In this document: piece after piece, positions 20,719-31,797 of the stretch
Layout of the letters: each line of letters starts with the position of its first letter
Numbering within the stretch: the stretch's first letter is position 1
NCBI GenBank assembly: GCA_023053685.1
Contig: JALIGW010000002.1
Coordinates: 245,674,177-245,738,176, forward strand
Reading direction: 5' to 3'
Length of the DNA: 64,000 nucleotides
From: Diadophis punctatus similis
Lineage: Eukaryota > Chordata > Lepidosauria > Squamata > Dipsadidae
Translations under genes and position numbers: made by a program
The notes under the pieces: model-generated
The model's input: only the letters and a program-made list of their open reading frames with translations
Databases searched by the model: none
What the model was told of the DNA's origin: nothing

Positions 20719-21977
20719 CTACACCACCTCAACCAAATGAGTCTTCTCGTGTTTCGTCAATTTTGATCTCTGCGTGTAGCTCTTTCCACAAACCGAGCAC
20801 TGGTAGGGCTTCTCACCCGTGTGAGTTCTCGAGTGAAGCGTAAGCCCCGAACTCTGGCTGAAGCTCTTCCCACAGGCCAGACACGCGTACGGCCGCTCTC
20901 CGGTGTGGGTCCTCTCGTGCTTGATAAGGCCCGAGTGGTGCCGGAAGCTCCTCCCGCAGACCGAACACTTGTAGGGCTTCTCCCCAGTGTGGGTCCTCTC
21001 GTGAGCAATCAGAGTTGAGTTGTGGCTGAAGGAGCGGCCGCACTCCGAGCAGGTGTAGGGTTTCTCTCCGGTATGGGTGATCTCATGCCTCACCAGATCG
21101 GAGCTCCGAAGGAAGGTCTTCCCACAGTCTGCGCACCGGAAGGGTTTGACTCCCGTGTGAGTTTTCTCGTGCAAGATCAGATTGGATCTTTGGCTGAAGC
21201 TTTTCCCACAATTGGCGCACGTGTGGGGTCTCTCCCCCGTGTGGATTCGCTTGTGGAACCGAAAAGCTGAGCTCTTAGTGAAGCTCTTCCCACAAGTTGG
21301 GCACCGATAGGGCTTCTCTCCCCCTGAAACCTGCTCTTCCAAGATGGAAAGACCTCCCCTTGGGTGGCATATTTGCCCGCTGCTCACAGGAGGACATAAT
21401 TCCTCCCCAGAGTGGATCCTCTCGTGCTTCATCAGGCCGGAGTAGAGAGTAAAGTTTTCCCCACAGGTTAAACACCTGTAAAGCTCCTCTCCTCGATCCA
21501 ATCTTTCCCGCTTTGTATGAACCGAGTCCTTCCCGCAATCCGAACATATCTCATCCCCATGTTCGGCTGGGCTTAAACCGTGATGGAAGTTTTTCCCGCA
21601 GCTCAGACGGCTGCAGGTTTGCTCGCCCTTGAGGATACGTTGAAGGTTAGGGAAGAGCACCCGCTGGCTGGGGGTGGCCGCAGAATCTAAGGACTTACAA
21701 CATTTGACATCTATTAAGACTTCCGAACTGCGGCCAAGGTTATTCTCCTCCCTCTTGCAGGACTCCAGATTTTCCAAAGCAGACCTTGGTTGCACGGGAG
21801 GGGTGGGTTTGTCCTCTTGAGAAACAGATATCTTAACTTTTTGAACCGGGCTGCTCTCACGCTTTCCGTTCCGCCAGGAAACGCTTCTCCCTCTTCCAGG
21901 AGGTGTCTGGCGAGCCTCTGCACGCTTTTGAGTTCTCGCAAAAGAAATCTCTCGTTCACAAGATTCCTCACTGTCTC
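20719..21977 (-). CDS. gene B, exon 3: zinc-finger exon (8 intact, 3 decayed fingers)
   Basis: The terminal coding exon of a SCAN-KRAB-like-C2H2 gene. The acceptor is textbook: TTGTCTCTCTTTTTTTAG then GAGACAG, with the exon starting at 21977 in phase 1. It supplies residues 271-689 of the spliced 689-residue protein. A basic/acidic linker comes first, then decayed finger remnants at 21618-21547 and 21546-21481 (cysteine pairs without proper histidines), intact finger 1 at 21477-21412, a third remnant at 21399-21313 with no zinc ligand set, and intact fingers 2-8 at 21309-20737 with TGEKP-type linkers. Helix contacts -1,2,3,6 of the intact fingers: LSGK, KSAF, QSNL, RSDR, HSTA, HSGK, QSGL, QSKK. 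Role: nuclear sequence-specific DNA binding. The frame is open, so I treat it as functional. Ortholog unknown. Confidence 0.92.
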
Positions 21978-22158
21978 CTAAAAAAAGAGAGACAAATATA
22001 AATCCATGCCCAGTTCTGGGGGGGAAAAAAGGAGTCAGCAAAACCGTTTTCTTTCTTCAAAATTCTTCAGCCCCATCGGCCCCTCACCTAACTGCCACTC
22101 AGCAGTGAGATGGCCGGCATTTCAATTTAATACAGTTCAATAAAACAAACAAACAGAC

Positions 22159-22777
22159 CAGGGGTGGGTTCCTAATTTTTTTACTACCACTCTGTGGGCA
22201 TGGCTTATTTTGTGGGTGTGGCTTGCCAGCCATGTGACTGGGTAGGCGTGGGCCTCGGGAGCTTGGCAGTGGCTGGAGAAGTGGGGGGGTCATTGCCCAC
22301 CCGCAACGCAGCCCCACGCAGAGGGAGCAAGACCGCGGCAGCAGTTCTTCTAGGAGGCTCCGTCCGGCCTGAATGCTTCTCCCCATTCAATGATCCTAGG
22401 CTCCTGCCGCCTGTTCCCCCTCCCCTCAGCAGCTCGAGAAGCCTCGAACGTGCGAAAATGCCTGGGATCATCACCACGCGTTTGTGACTTCTCGGACTGC
22501 TGAAGGGAGGGGAATGGAGATAGCTCCTGCTGCCCATTCTTTCAGCGTCTCACGCGCTCCCTCAGCCATCCTCCCCTGCTTGGACTCACTGTGGGGTAGG
22601 AAGGCAGCGCATGCGCAGTGCCGGAAGCTCGGCTTCTGGGCATGTGCAGAAGAAATTTTTTTTAAAAAAAATGGCGGCGCCGAGGCACCGGCAACCGACC
22701 GCACCGGTACTGTGACATCACCAACAGGCTGCTACCGGTACTATAGAGTGGACCGCACTGGTAGGAACCCATTACTG
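22159..22777. mobile_element. CAGGGGTGGGTTCC hAT-like element, complete, in gene B intron 2
   Basis: Ends CAGGGGTGGGTTCC and GGAACCCATTACTG with exact 8-bp duplication AAACAGAC (22151-22158, 22778-22785). Contains GCGCATGCGCAGTGCC. Confidence 0.86.
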
Positions 22778-22846
22778 AAACAGACAAACCACATGGATGT
22801 TGGGAGGACTGGGTAAGCCCCAAACATATATATTTATACTATGGTT

Positions 22847-23225
22847 CAGGGGTGGGTTCCACTTACCTTCGGCACCAGTTCGCATCGATCTGCTTGTGCG
22901 CGCATGCGCGCATTCCCCCCCCGTGCAATTTCACTTCCACGCATGCTCAGTAGCAGGATTCAGCCGAAACACAGCTGAGGAGCTGATCAGCTGTGCTTCG
23001 GGCGAAGAAATAAAGGTGAGTATTAACCCGGGGGTGGGCGGGAGGGCTCTTTTTAAGCCGCGGAGGAGGAGAAGCCATCCAAACACGGAAAAATTCACCA
23101 AAAATCCCCCCCCCAAAAGATGGTGGTGCCCACGGACCGGCACTGACCGAACCGGATCCCTGACGCCATTGTTGCGTCACCAGAAGGTTGCTAATGGTTC
23201 GGGCGATCTGGTCCGAACCGGGAGG
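22847..23225. mobile_element. CAGGGGTGGGTTCC hAT-like element, right end unclear
   Basis: Starts CAGGGGTGGGTTCC, shares AGCTGATCAGCTGTGCTTCG with copies at 14.5 and 55.4 kb, and fades after CCGAACCGGGAGG near 23225. No target duplication was found. Confidence 0.65.
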
Positions 23226-23280
23226 TTAATCTATAAAACTGACAGACACAAAACTGTAACTGCCCAGAGTCACTTAAGTG

Positions 23281-23389
23281 AGATGAATGAATGAATGAAT
23301 GAATGAATGAATGAAGGAAGGAAGGAAGGAAGGAAGGAAGGAAGGAAGGAAGGAAGGAAGGAAGGAAGGAAGGGAGGGAGGAAGGGAGG

Positions 23390-23463
<74 letters not shown>

Positions 23464-23488
23464 AGCAAGCAAGCAAGCAAGCAAGCAG
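23281..23488. repeat. compound microsatellite (AATG)n(AAGG)n(AAGC)n
   Basis: Three tetranucleotide blocks run on directly: GAATG repeats, then GAAGG repeats from about 23313, then CAAGC repeats from about 23391. The Lys/Glu and Leu-rich ORFs here are not genes. Confidence 0.95.
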
Positions 23489-23560
23489 TTAAGTAGCGGT
23501 AGTGGGGTAGTGAAATGGTTTTCTTTGAATGCCACCTTTCCTCTTAAAGCAGAGGCAGTA

Positions 23561-23913
23561 AAGGCAGTCCTCGCCTTAAAACCACAATTGATAGTTGTTA
23601 AGTGAATTTTGGCCCATTTTACGACCTTTCTTGCCACAAGTGTTAAGTGAATCACTGCCATTGTTAACATTAGTAACACGGTTGCTAAGCGAATCTGATT
23701 TCCCCATTGACTTTACTTGTCAGGAGGTGATCCCATGACCCCAGGACACTACAACTGTCATAAATATGAGTCAGTTTTCAAGCACCTGAATTTTGATCAC
23801 GTGACCAACAGTCGCAAGTGTGAAAAACAGTCATAAGGCACTTTTTTCAGTGCCGTCGTAACTTTGAACGGTCACTAAACGAATGGTTGTAAGTTGAGGA
23901 CTACTTGTATCCG
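23561..23913. mobile_element. CAGGTAGTCC MITE
   Basis: From GGCAGTCCTCGCCTTAAAAC to TAAGTTGAGGACTACTTG, with GATCACGTGACC near 23797. Confidence 0.82.
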
Positions 23914-24017
23914 AGTCCTCCAAGGTGGATTTGAACTTGGTTCACGCTTCCAGGAGGCTCAGCATGACCCAGCTTAATTTGGCTCTATATTTTTTATTGT
24001 ATTGATAGTCACTGAGC

Positions 24018-24903
24018 CATTAGCAATAGCAATAGCATTTAGACTTACTGTATTTTTCAGAGTATAAGATGCACCTTCCCCCCCTAAAAGAGGCTAAAAA
24101 TTTGGGTGCTACTTATACTTCAAATGTAGCTTTTCCGAAGCTTTTTTTCCCAGCCTAATGAGGTTCTTCGGCTTGCAGGATTTTTTCATTGCTACTGCCT
24201 CCGAAGAAGTTTTTTTCCAGCCCCAAGTCTTTGCAGGCTTGTTTTCATTGCTACTCCCTCCAAAAAAGTTTTTTTCAGCCCTAACGAGGTGCTAACGAAC
24301 TTCCTGGCTTGCAGGATTTTTTCATTGCTACTCCCTCCGAAGAAGTTTTTTCCCAGCCCTAAGTCTTTGCAGGCTTGTTTTCATTGCTACTCCCTCCAAA
24401 AAAGGTTTTTTCAGCCCTAACGAGGTGCTAACGAACTTCCTGGCTTGCAGGATTTTTTCATTGCTACTCCCTCCGAAGAAGTTTTTTTCCCCAGCCCTAA
24501 GTCTTTGCAGGCTTGTTTTCATTGCTACTCCCTCCAAAGAAGATTTTTTTCAGCCCTAACCAGGGGATAAAATAATGTGCTGAAGCTGACCAGACTAAGG
24601 ACGCTAGCCAGATGAATACCTGGTAGGTAGATTTTTTTCCCTATTTTCCTCCCCAAAAACTAAGGTGTGTCTTATACTCCGAAAAATACGGGTATATACC
24701 GCTTCACAGAGCTTTACAGCCCTCTCTAAGCGGTTTACAGAGTCAGCATATCACCCCCAAACAATCTGGGTCCACTTCGGAAGGATGGAAGGCTGAGTCA
24801 ACCTTGAGCCTGGTGAGATTCAAAATCCCGAATTGCAGGCAGCTGGCAGTCAGCAGAAGTAGCCTGCAGTACTACACTCTAACCACTGCGCCACCGTGGA
24901 TCT
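24018..24903 (-). mobile_element. tRNA-derived SINE split by a CCGTATTTTTC element
   Basis: The SINE tail (AGCAATAGCATTTAGACTTA, 24018-24047) and body plus head (TATATACCGCTTCACAGAGC to GCGCCACCGTGG, 24693-24903) rejoin exactly at the TA target of the element between them. Confidence 0.85.
24048..24692. mobile_element. CCGTATTTTTC element with internal 136-bp tandem units
   Basis: Ends CTGTATTTTTCAGAGTATAA and TATACTCCGAAAAATACGG with TA on both sides. Units starting near 24176, 24312 and 24448 each contain GCAGGATTTTTTCATTGCTA. The same core without amplification is at 56091-56479. Confidence 0.85.
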
Positions 24904-24997
24904 ATTCAGGTATTTAGACAGACTGGAAACAAATCATGTATATATATCAATCAGATCAGCCTTTCCCAACACGGCATCTGGCTAGACTCTCACGTAC

Positions 24998-25124
24998 CAC
25001 AGTATCTTCTGCCTTCCATGCTGTGATCTTTCTCAGCTTTGCTAAGTTGTGTCTGTTGCGAATCCAAGAGGACGCGTCTGGCCTTGGGGACATTGCAAGA
25101 TGCATCTTCAAATGGACCCGATAC
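24998..25124 (-). CDS. gene B, exon 2: degenerate KRAB-A-like exon, 127 nt
   Basis: The acceptor is TTTTTTTTCTTCATTTCAG then GTATCGGG (exon starts 25124). The donor is TACTGTG/GTACGTGAG (exon ends 24998). At 127 nt, starting in phase 0 and ending in phase 1, it joins the SCAN exon and finger exon in frame, encoding residues 229-270 plus one base. The length and the sequence VSGPFEDA...RVLLDSQQ match the KRAB A-box layout (V.FEDVAV....EEW.LLD..Q). However, the DV pair is DA, the EEW triad is missing, and the MLE segment is not kept. KRAB A-boxes normally recruit TRIM28; this one probably cannot. It is too short and diverged for a database-free certainty. Confidence 0.8.
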
Positions 25125-25159
25125 CTGAAATGAAGAAAAAAAATCAAAGCAAAAAAGCA

Positions 25160-25255
25160 AAGAAAGAGTGCAGAGGAGAGCAACAAAGATGACGAGGGGA
25201 CTGGAGGCTAAAACATATGAAGAACGGTTGCAGGAATTGGGTATGTCTAGTTTAA
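25160..25255 (+). mobile_element. CR1 LINE fragment beside the KRAB-like exon
   Basis: AGAGTGCAGAGGAGAGCAAC to GGAATTGGGTATGTCTAG matches CR1 ORF2. It lies antisense, 36 bp upstream of gene B exon 2, so the pyrimidine tract of the acceptor lies right beside the LINE fragment. Confidence 0.75.
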
Positions 25256-25795
25256 TGGAGGGGGGGAAAGGGTTGGGGAAGCGTTCCAAGAAAAGGGGTC
25301 CGAAGGTGGGGGCAAAACGTCAACCTGATACTCCACTGTACATTTTTTCCTGAACTTCTTTCCCTTCTCTGCATCTATTCCAATTTTTCTGAACTTTATT
25401 AAAACCCAGTGTTAAGGAGTTATTGTGCTGTTAAGCACATACACAGCGAAATGTGTTGTAGTAGTGGTGTTGCAGTTTGATATGAATGCTATTCAGTCAA
25501 TAAACAGAATATCTTTAGTATGTACAAAACAGTTTTTACTTGAATAGTAGCAAAGTTAAATAGGAAGTCCAAGTCATACACAGTTATTCAGTCAATGCGA
25601 AGTTTCTTCTTCGTGCCTATCTTTGTTTTAACTCACAAACAAAGATTACAGCTATCACTTAATTCTATACTATCACAGATAGTTACTCTTCTTTTCACAG
25701 CAATTCCACACAGTCATAAAGTAATCTACTCATCAGTAAAGCAGCAGAGAGTCTTCAATCTGGAACACACCGTCAAACACCACTCACCACACTAA
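25256..25795. other. gene B intron 1, nothing recognised
   Basis: Unique-looking AT-rich sequence; no exon or named repeat seen. Confidence 0.5.
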
Positions 25796-26010
25796 ACAGT
25801 CAGAAGGTTGCAAAAGGGGATCACACGACCCCGGGACAGTGCAAACCGTCATAAATACATGCCAGTTGCCAAGCATCTGCAGTCTGATCATGTGACCATG
25901 GAGATGCTGCAATAATGGTCGTAAGTGTGAAAAAAGGTCGCAAGTCTCTTTTTTCAGTGCCGTGGTAACTTTGAACGGTCACTGGTTATAAGTCGAGGAC
26001 TACCTGTAAT
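25796..26010. mobile_element. CAGGTAGTCC MITE, right half
   Basis: GTCAGAAGGTTGCAAAAGGG to TAAGTCGAGGACTACCTG; the left half is missing. Confidence 0.75.
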
Positions 26011-26146
26011 ACTTCAAACGATCAGAGGGACCAATATTTCTCATGCACACGATAGAGTTAATACAGGAAAATGTAAATCCGAGGAGTGGATTGGGTTAAA
26101 CTGTGGAACCCCTTTTCTTTCCCTCCTCACAACCGCTCGCCCTCAC

Positions 26147-26830
26147 CTCGTCTTCGTGATTCGGGTCCTCCCTTTGGAGGAATTCCTCGGCAAGGCCCAC
26201 CGCTTGGGCACAAGTCTCCGTCCCGCCCTCTTGGACCCAACGCCGCATCCCTTGGGGCAGGATGGCCAGGAACTGTTCTAGGATCACCAGCTCCAGGATC
26301 TGCTCCTTGGTGTGCCTCTCCGGCTTCAGCCAGTGATGGCAGAAGTCTCGGAGCCGGATGCAAGCCTCCCGGGGCCCCTCGGCTTCCTTGTAGCAAAATT
26401 GCCGAAAACGTTGGCGCTGCCACTCCTGGGAGCTGATTTCCCCACGCAAGATGGCCGCCTTCATTTTCCCATAATTCTCCTGGGCGCCGAGGTTGCCATT
26501 GGCCTTCTTGGATTCTCTGGGGCCAGGCGGCCGTCTGCTTCCTCCCCAACGAGCCTCTTCCACACTCTTCAAGTCATCCGAAAAGGCTTCGAGGTCCTCC
26601 CGCAACACGAGGGGCTCCGACAGTGGTGGTTTGCTCCGTTTGGATAAAAGGGCCTGTTTCTTTTTTGAGGATCCCTGCCATTGCAATACAGGAATTTGGG
26701 GTAGCTCTTCCCCTGGCTCAATGTTAATCTGTGTGAACAAATGGTTGGATCTGGGATGCATTTTTTGGCCTAGTCTCAATTCGTCTATCAGTTCCTCCTT
26801 GTTGAGTCCCTCTTCCAGCTTATCGGTCAT
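26147..26830 (-). CDS. gene B, exon 1 (coding): SCAN domain exon
   Basis: Encodes residues 1-228 from the ATG at 26830 (AAACAAAAATGACC, A at -3) to a consensus donor GACGAG/GTGAGG (exon ends 26147, phase 0). Residues 1-139 are a charged, low-identity lead. Residues 140-222 are a complete SCAN domain: [64 protein letters not shown] is a helical dimerisation domain of vertebrate zinc-finger factors, derived from a Gypsy-type Gag capsid. Translation could begin farther upstream because the frame stays open to about 26866, but no earlier ATG is in frame in that stretch. Upstream noncoding exon not identified. Confidence 0.92.
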
Positions 26831-26866
26831 TTTTGTTTCAAATGAGATGATTTTTGGGGGGCTCAA

Positions 26867-27134
26867 GGCTGAGTTGGTTCTTCCTCTCCGTAGCAGTCAG
26901 CATCACAAAAAACTTTCTTTACAACTTTTGGTCTTGTGACAGGTGATCTGAACAAGTTTTAGGTCAAGCCAATGAGTCTCCTACAGGGGATACCTTGGGC
27001 TGAGGATACCTCTCCTGGAAAGAGACACAACGCACGGAGTTTAGTGTGTTGCGCAAACCCAACACATTGTGGATAATTCAACAATCCACGATTAAACAAC
27101 GATCGCTTAGTACAGTGTGTGAAACCAGGAATGT
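26867..27134. other. upstream flank of gene B, nothing recognised
   Basis: No clear promoter motif or exon. ACCAACTCAG on the minus strand near 26873-26882 could serve as an acceptor for the SCAN exon, but support is weak. Confidence 0.35.
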
Positions 27135-27142
27135 CACAAGGA

Positions 27143-27925
27143 TGAGGTGACCAGATTTTTTTTTTTAAGCGGGACACCATTGGCGGGGGGCGGGCCCGCC
27201 TGGATGCCGCCATTTGAGTTTTGCCCTCTGCGCATGCGCAGAACGCTGTGCGCATGCGCAGAGGGCAAAAGAACGCAAATGTCGGCATCCGAGTGGGGGG
27301 GAGGCGGGAGGCCTTTCCTCGCCTCCCGCCTCCCCTTCGGGAGCCGGCAGTGGCTTGGGCTGGCTGGCTTGGGAAGGGGAGCAGCCCGGAGATGGTGCTC
27401 CAACCCAGCGTCTCTTGGCTCTCTTGCTCCCCTTCCGCCAGCGCTGGGCTGCTGAAGTGACAGGGGGAGAAAGGAGATCAGGAGGCGGCGGCGGCAGCGG
27501 CTCACAACAACCCCAGCGGCAGCTCCAGGCAGAGAGAGAGAGAGAGAAGCGAGCGAGCAAGTCACTCCGCCGCGCGCGCTCACGAACACACACACACACA
27601 CACACAAGCGCGCATACAGGCGCGTGCGGCAGAGTGACTTGCTCGCTCGCTTCTCTCTCCCTCTCTCTGCCTGGAGCTGCTGCTGGGGTTGTTGTGAGCC
27701 GCCGCCGCCTCCTGATCTCCTTTCTCCCCCTGTCACTCCAGCAGCCCAGCGCTGGCGGAGGGGGAGCAGGAGAGCCAAGAGTAAGGTAACCAGAAGTCCC
27801 GCTGTTTCTTTTCAAAATGGCATTCTTTCCAAAAAAGCGTGACTTTTTGGAAACAATGCGGGACGCGGGACACATGCTTGAATAGCGTGTCTGTCCTGCC
27901 AAAAGCGGGACGTCTGGTCACCTTA
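27143..27925. mobile_element. TAAGGTGACCAGA hAT-like element carrying a GC-rich hairpin
   Basis: Ends TGAGGTGACCAGA and TCTGGTCACCTTA with exact 8-bp duplication CACAAGGA (27135-27142, 27926-27933). The interior includes CTCTGCGCATGCGCAGAACG and a large palindrome. It lies 0.3 kb upstream of the gene B SCAN exon. Confidence 0.87.
27414..27782. repeat. long GC-rich inverted repeat around an (AC)n loop
   Basis: The left arm, from CTTGGCTCTCTTGCTCCCC (27414), is the complement of the right arm ending GGGGAGCAGGAGAGCCAAG (27782). The centre is an (AC)n tract at 27585-27606. Arms include GGCGGCGGCGG and AGAGAGAGAG. Long ORFs on both strands are mirror images and not genes. Confidence 0.88.
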
Positions 27926-28059
27926 CACAAGGAATGTGTTCTCTTACCCCACATAATGTACCATTTTGCACTGCCAATCTGTGATTATCCCAAGAGAGAA
28001 TAAATGAAGAATTTCAGCAACCTAATTAGGGTCTGAAACCATAATTCCCAGGTGCTAGA

Positions 28060-28145
28060 AAGGGAAAAAACTCACTTAACAAATTTCTCACTTAGCAACA
28101 TACACTCTGGGCTCAGTTGTGGTTATAAATTGAGGACCACCTGTT
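28060..28145. mobile_element. CAGGTAGTCC MITE, right tip
   Basis: AAACTCACTTAACAAATTTC to AATTGAGGACCACCTG; only the end remains. Confidence 0.65.
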
Positions 28146-28246
28146 ATTGTTGTTCTGGACTTCAAAAATGTTTCAGCCCCTTTTGCCTAGATTAGGCTTT
28201 CTGCATATCTCCATCAGGATCATCTTTCTCATTCAAGAATAGAGTA

Positions 28247-28320
28247 GAATAACAGAGTTGGAAGGGACCTTGGAGGTCTTCTAGTCCAACCCCCTGCAGG
28301 AAACTCTATGCCATTCAGCT
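28247..28320 (-). mobile_element. CR1 LINE 3' tip
   Basis: Antisense AATAACAGAGTTGGAAGGG through CTAGTCCAACCCCCTGC. Confidence 0.75.
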
Positions 28321-28692
28321 ATTAAAACAACAATGGCTTTCATAGAAACCCAGGAAAGCTGCTATTCATATTATCTACAAAAATCTACAGCTGGGGGGGA
28401 GGGGAAAGTATGACAACATTTTAAAATCACCACCTCTCCAACACAAACACAAAACAACAATAGCACTAGGAGTACAAGCATAATAGGAAGGTGGACACAA
28501 TCAAGAACCCACACTACATATCAGACATTAACACAATTGAGAATGTCCAGAGATACTTCACAAGAAGAGTATTACATTCCTCTGTTCACAATTGATTATT
28601 ATTATTATTATTATTATTATAGAATTGTATCACAGCGGCCAGTTGTTTCGCCGGATTTGGCATTGATTACTAGTCGAGCCCCACCCAGGGGC

Positions 28693-30051
28693 CTAGGAAG
28701 TCGTAATGTATTTTCGAAGTATATGTGCAGAACCGAGCAGTGCGGCTTTCTGCATTTGACTGATGGTGATTTTGTCAATTTTGAGCTGTTTTAAATGTAA
28801 TTCCAGTGCTTTTGGGATAGCACCCAGTGTTCCAATCACCACTGGAATTACCACTGCTGGTTTGTGCCATAATCGTTGGATTTCGATTTTTAAGTCCTGG
28901 TATTTTGCGATTTTTTCGTGTTCCTTTTCATCGACCTTGCTATCTCCTGGTATTGCAATGTCAATTATAGTCACCTTGTTGTTCTCGACCAGCGTGATGT
29001 CTGGTGTATTATGCGCCAGTACCTTGTCTGTTTGTATACGAAAATCCCACAAGATCTTGACCATCTGATTTTCAGTGACTTTTTCAGGCTTGTGTTCCCA
29101 CCAGTTTGTAGCAGTATGGATGTTATAATTTTTGCATAAATTCCAGTGGATCATTTGTGCAACAGAGTTGTGTCGTAATTTGTAATCAGTCTGCGCGATT
29201 TTCTTGCAGCAGCTGAGCACATGGGCTACAGTTTCATCAGCTTCCTTGCATAATCTGCATTTAGCATCATTTGAAGATTTATCAATTTTGGCTTTTATGG
29301 CATTTGTACGAATTGCCTGTTCTTGTGCGGCCAGGATCAATGATTCTGTTTCTTTCTTTAAAGTACCAGATGTTAACCATAACCAAGTTTTTTCACTGTC
29401 CACTTTGTCTTTTATTTTTTCCAGAAATTGGCCATGTAATGCTTTATTTTGCCAACTCTCCATTCTTGATTTTATCACATTTTTTCTGTATTCTTGTTTC
29501 GTCTGTTGGACCTTCAGTAGATTTTTGTTCTTTACTTCAATTAATAGATGTTCTTGACTTTCTTTTAAATAATCCGCCAATGCATGCTTTTCTTCTTCAA
29601 CTGTTTGCTTTACTTGTAGTAGTCCTCTGCCACCTGATTTTCTGGGCAGGTAAAGTCTATCAGTGTCACTACGTGGATGTAAACTGTAGTGCATTGTCAT
29701 TAGTTTTCTGGTGTTTCGGTCCAAAATGTCCAAATCAGCTTGTGTCCAGTTAATTATACCAGCAGTGTATCTTATGACTGGTATTGCCCAGGTATTCATG
29801 GCCTTGATGGTGTTTCCACCATTTAATTTAGATTTCAAAATTTTCCTAACTCTGTTGGTGTACTCTCTTCTAATGATAGTTTTCACTTCTCCATGTCTGA
29901 TGTTATCCAACTGCAGAATGCCCAGATATTTATAGGCTTCATTTTGATTGCATTTAATTAATTGGCCATTGGGCATTTCAATTCCGTCACATGTAGTGAT
30001 TTTGCCCCTTTTCATAGATACAGTGGCACATTTTTCCATGCCAAACTGCAT
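28693..30051 (-). pseudogene. R4/Dong LINE ORF, C-terminal 452 residues
   Basis: A long intact frame, truncated at its N-terminus by the element's 5' truncation, so the catalytic reverse transcriptase palm is absent. It contains the post-RT region, then a CCHC zinc-knuckle segment CRLCKEADETVAHVLSCC, then a restriction-like endonuclease signature (NTPDITLV, IIDIAIPGD). The endonuclease at the C-terminus rather than an N-terminal APE domain places it in the R2/R4 branch and not with CR1 or L1. IDIAIPGD, KYQDLKIEIQRLW and VVIGTLGAIP are strongly Dong/R4-like. No stop or frameshift over 1.36 kb implies a recent insertion. It is not a host gene. Confidence 0.87.
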
Positions 30052-30078
30052 TGAGATATCTGTGCTGAATATTAAATT

Positions 30079-30345
<267 letters not shown>

Positions 30346-30858
30346 ATTCCTCTGTTCCTTATGAAACCAGACTTGAAATTCTGGGACTTCAAAATTTAGA
30401 ACTCCGCCGCCTTCGATCTGACCTAAGTGTAGCTCACAAAATTATCTGCCACAATGTCCTACCTGTTAATGACTACTTCAGCTTCAACCGCAATAATACA
30501 CGAGCTCACAATAGAGACAAACTTAATGTAAACCGCTCCAGACTTGATTGCAAAAAATTCGACTTCAACAACAGAGTGATAAATGCCTGGAACACTTTAC
30601 CTGACTCAGTAGTTTCTTCCCCAAACCCCAAAAACTTCAACCTCTTATTATCTACCATCGACCTCACCCCATTCCTAAGAGGTCGGTAAGGGGCGTGCAT
30701 AAGCGCACAATCGTTCCTACCGTTCCTGTCCTAATGTACCCATATATTCATACCTCTTTTACTCTTATTCATGCTTGTACTTTTACATATATATTCAATC
30801 ATGTTTTACTGTTTATACTTTGCTTAGAATCATATATGCTTGACAAATAAATACAAAT

Positions 30859-31479
30859 ACAAATACAAGAAAAGGTTATTTCACATTGTTAATTGTGAAC
30901 GTCCAGGCAAAAGACTAGATAATACACAGAATACACTTTCCCACAATTTTGCAAGCAAACCCTCCACCAGCCCCCATCTTCCAGAGCTCAGGGAAGCAAA
31001 TATTTATTGTTTTGCCAGGAGTTGGTCTCTTACCTGCAAAACAACTCCTTGAACTTAATGGAAATTTCTTCTAAGTCAACCAGGAAGGCCCCCCCCCAGG
31101 GTTGCCCAAACATGGTTTTTAGCTAGGATCTGTCTCAGAATGAAACCCGAGATGAAGTTACGTCTGAAGAGGAAAGGAAAATGAGTCATTAAGGAAAAGC
31201 TCAGGATAATATTCTGGGATTTCTCTCTTCTTCCCAAGCAAAGAAATGCAGATTAAAAACACTTTTCACAGATCAACAGCCTTGGTGATAATGTTCAAGG
31301 GGGGGGGGGGAGAAAGGAGGGCAAATTCAAATTCTAGGTTTGTTTTTCATCCCTTTTCCTCTCCTCTCCACTTTTTATTGCAATTCTTATTACATTTCCG
31401 GCCGTCTCTGGCAAACCAACTCTCTGTCCACTTAACTCTTTGGAGACATGGCCTGAGGAGAGCCTCGGTCATATTCTAG
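30859..31479. other. no gene recognised
   Basis: Unique-looking; poly-G run near 31298-31310. No exon seen. Confidence 0.5.
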
Positions 31480-31604
31480 AGCAGCATTTTCCACCCCTGG
31501 CCATGGTGGGATGGGTGGACTCCAATTCCCAGAATACCTCAGGCAGCGTGGCCCATTGCTAGGAATTCTGGGAATTGAAGTCCCCAAGTTGGGAATCCCC
31601 GACG
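31480..31604. mobile_element. CAGGGATCTCCAACC hAT MITE, diverged
   Basis: Palindromic AATTCCCAGAATACCTCAGG against GGAATTCTGGGAATTGAAG, with worn ends. Confidence 0.65.
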
Positions 31605-31797
31605 AACGGTAGCCAAAAATCAGGAGGCTGGGGGCAATCTTTCCTGGCATTTTGTTTAAAAAAATAAGCAGTTTTTAAAAAGCTTTTTAGTAAAATGTAC
31701 TATTCTGAAAAGAGGCCGTTGCACTCCTGAGTTTCAAGTTTTTGGTGTGTAGGAAGTTAGCACCCACCCCTCTCCTAGGAAATGAGATATCCTAGGA

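Noticed and set aside
27134..27902. Overlapping ORFs of 190-245 residues on both strands
   Set aside because: They mirror each other across the palindrome, are GC-biased, and lie inside a hAT element.
28693..30051. Treating the 452-residue ORF as a host gene
   Set aside because: Zinc-knuckle and restriction-like endonuclease motifs, TAA flanks and a target duplication identify a LINE.
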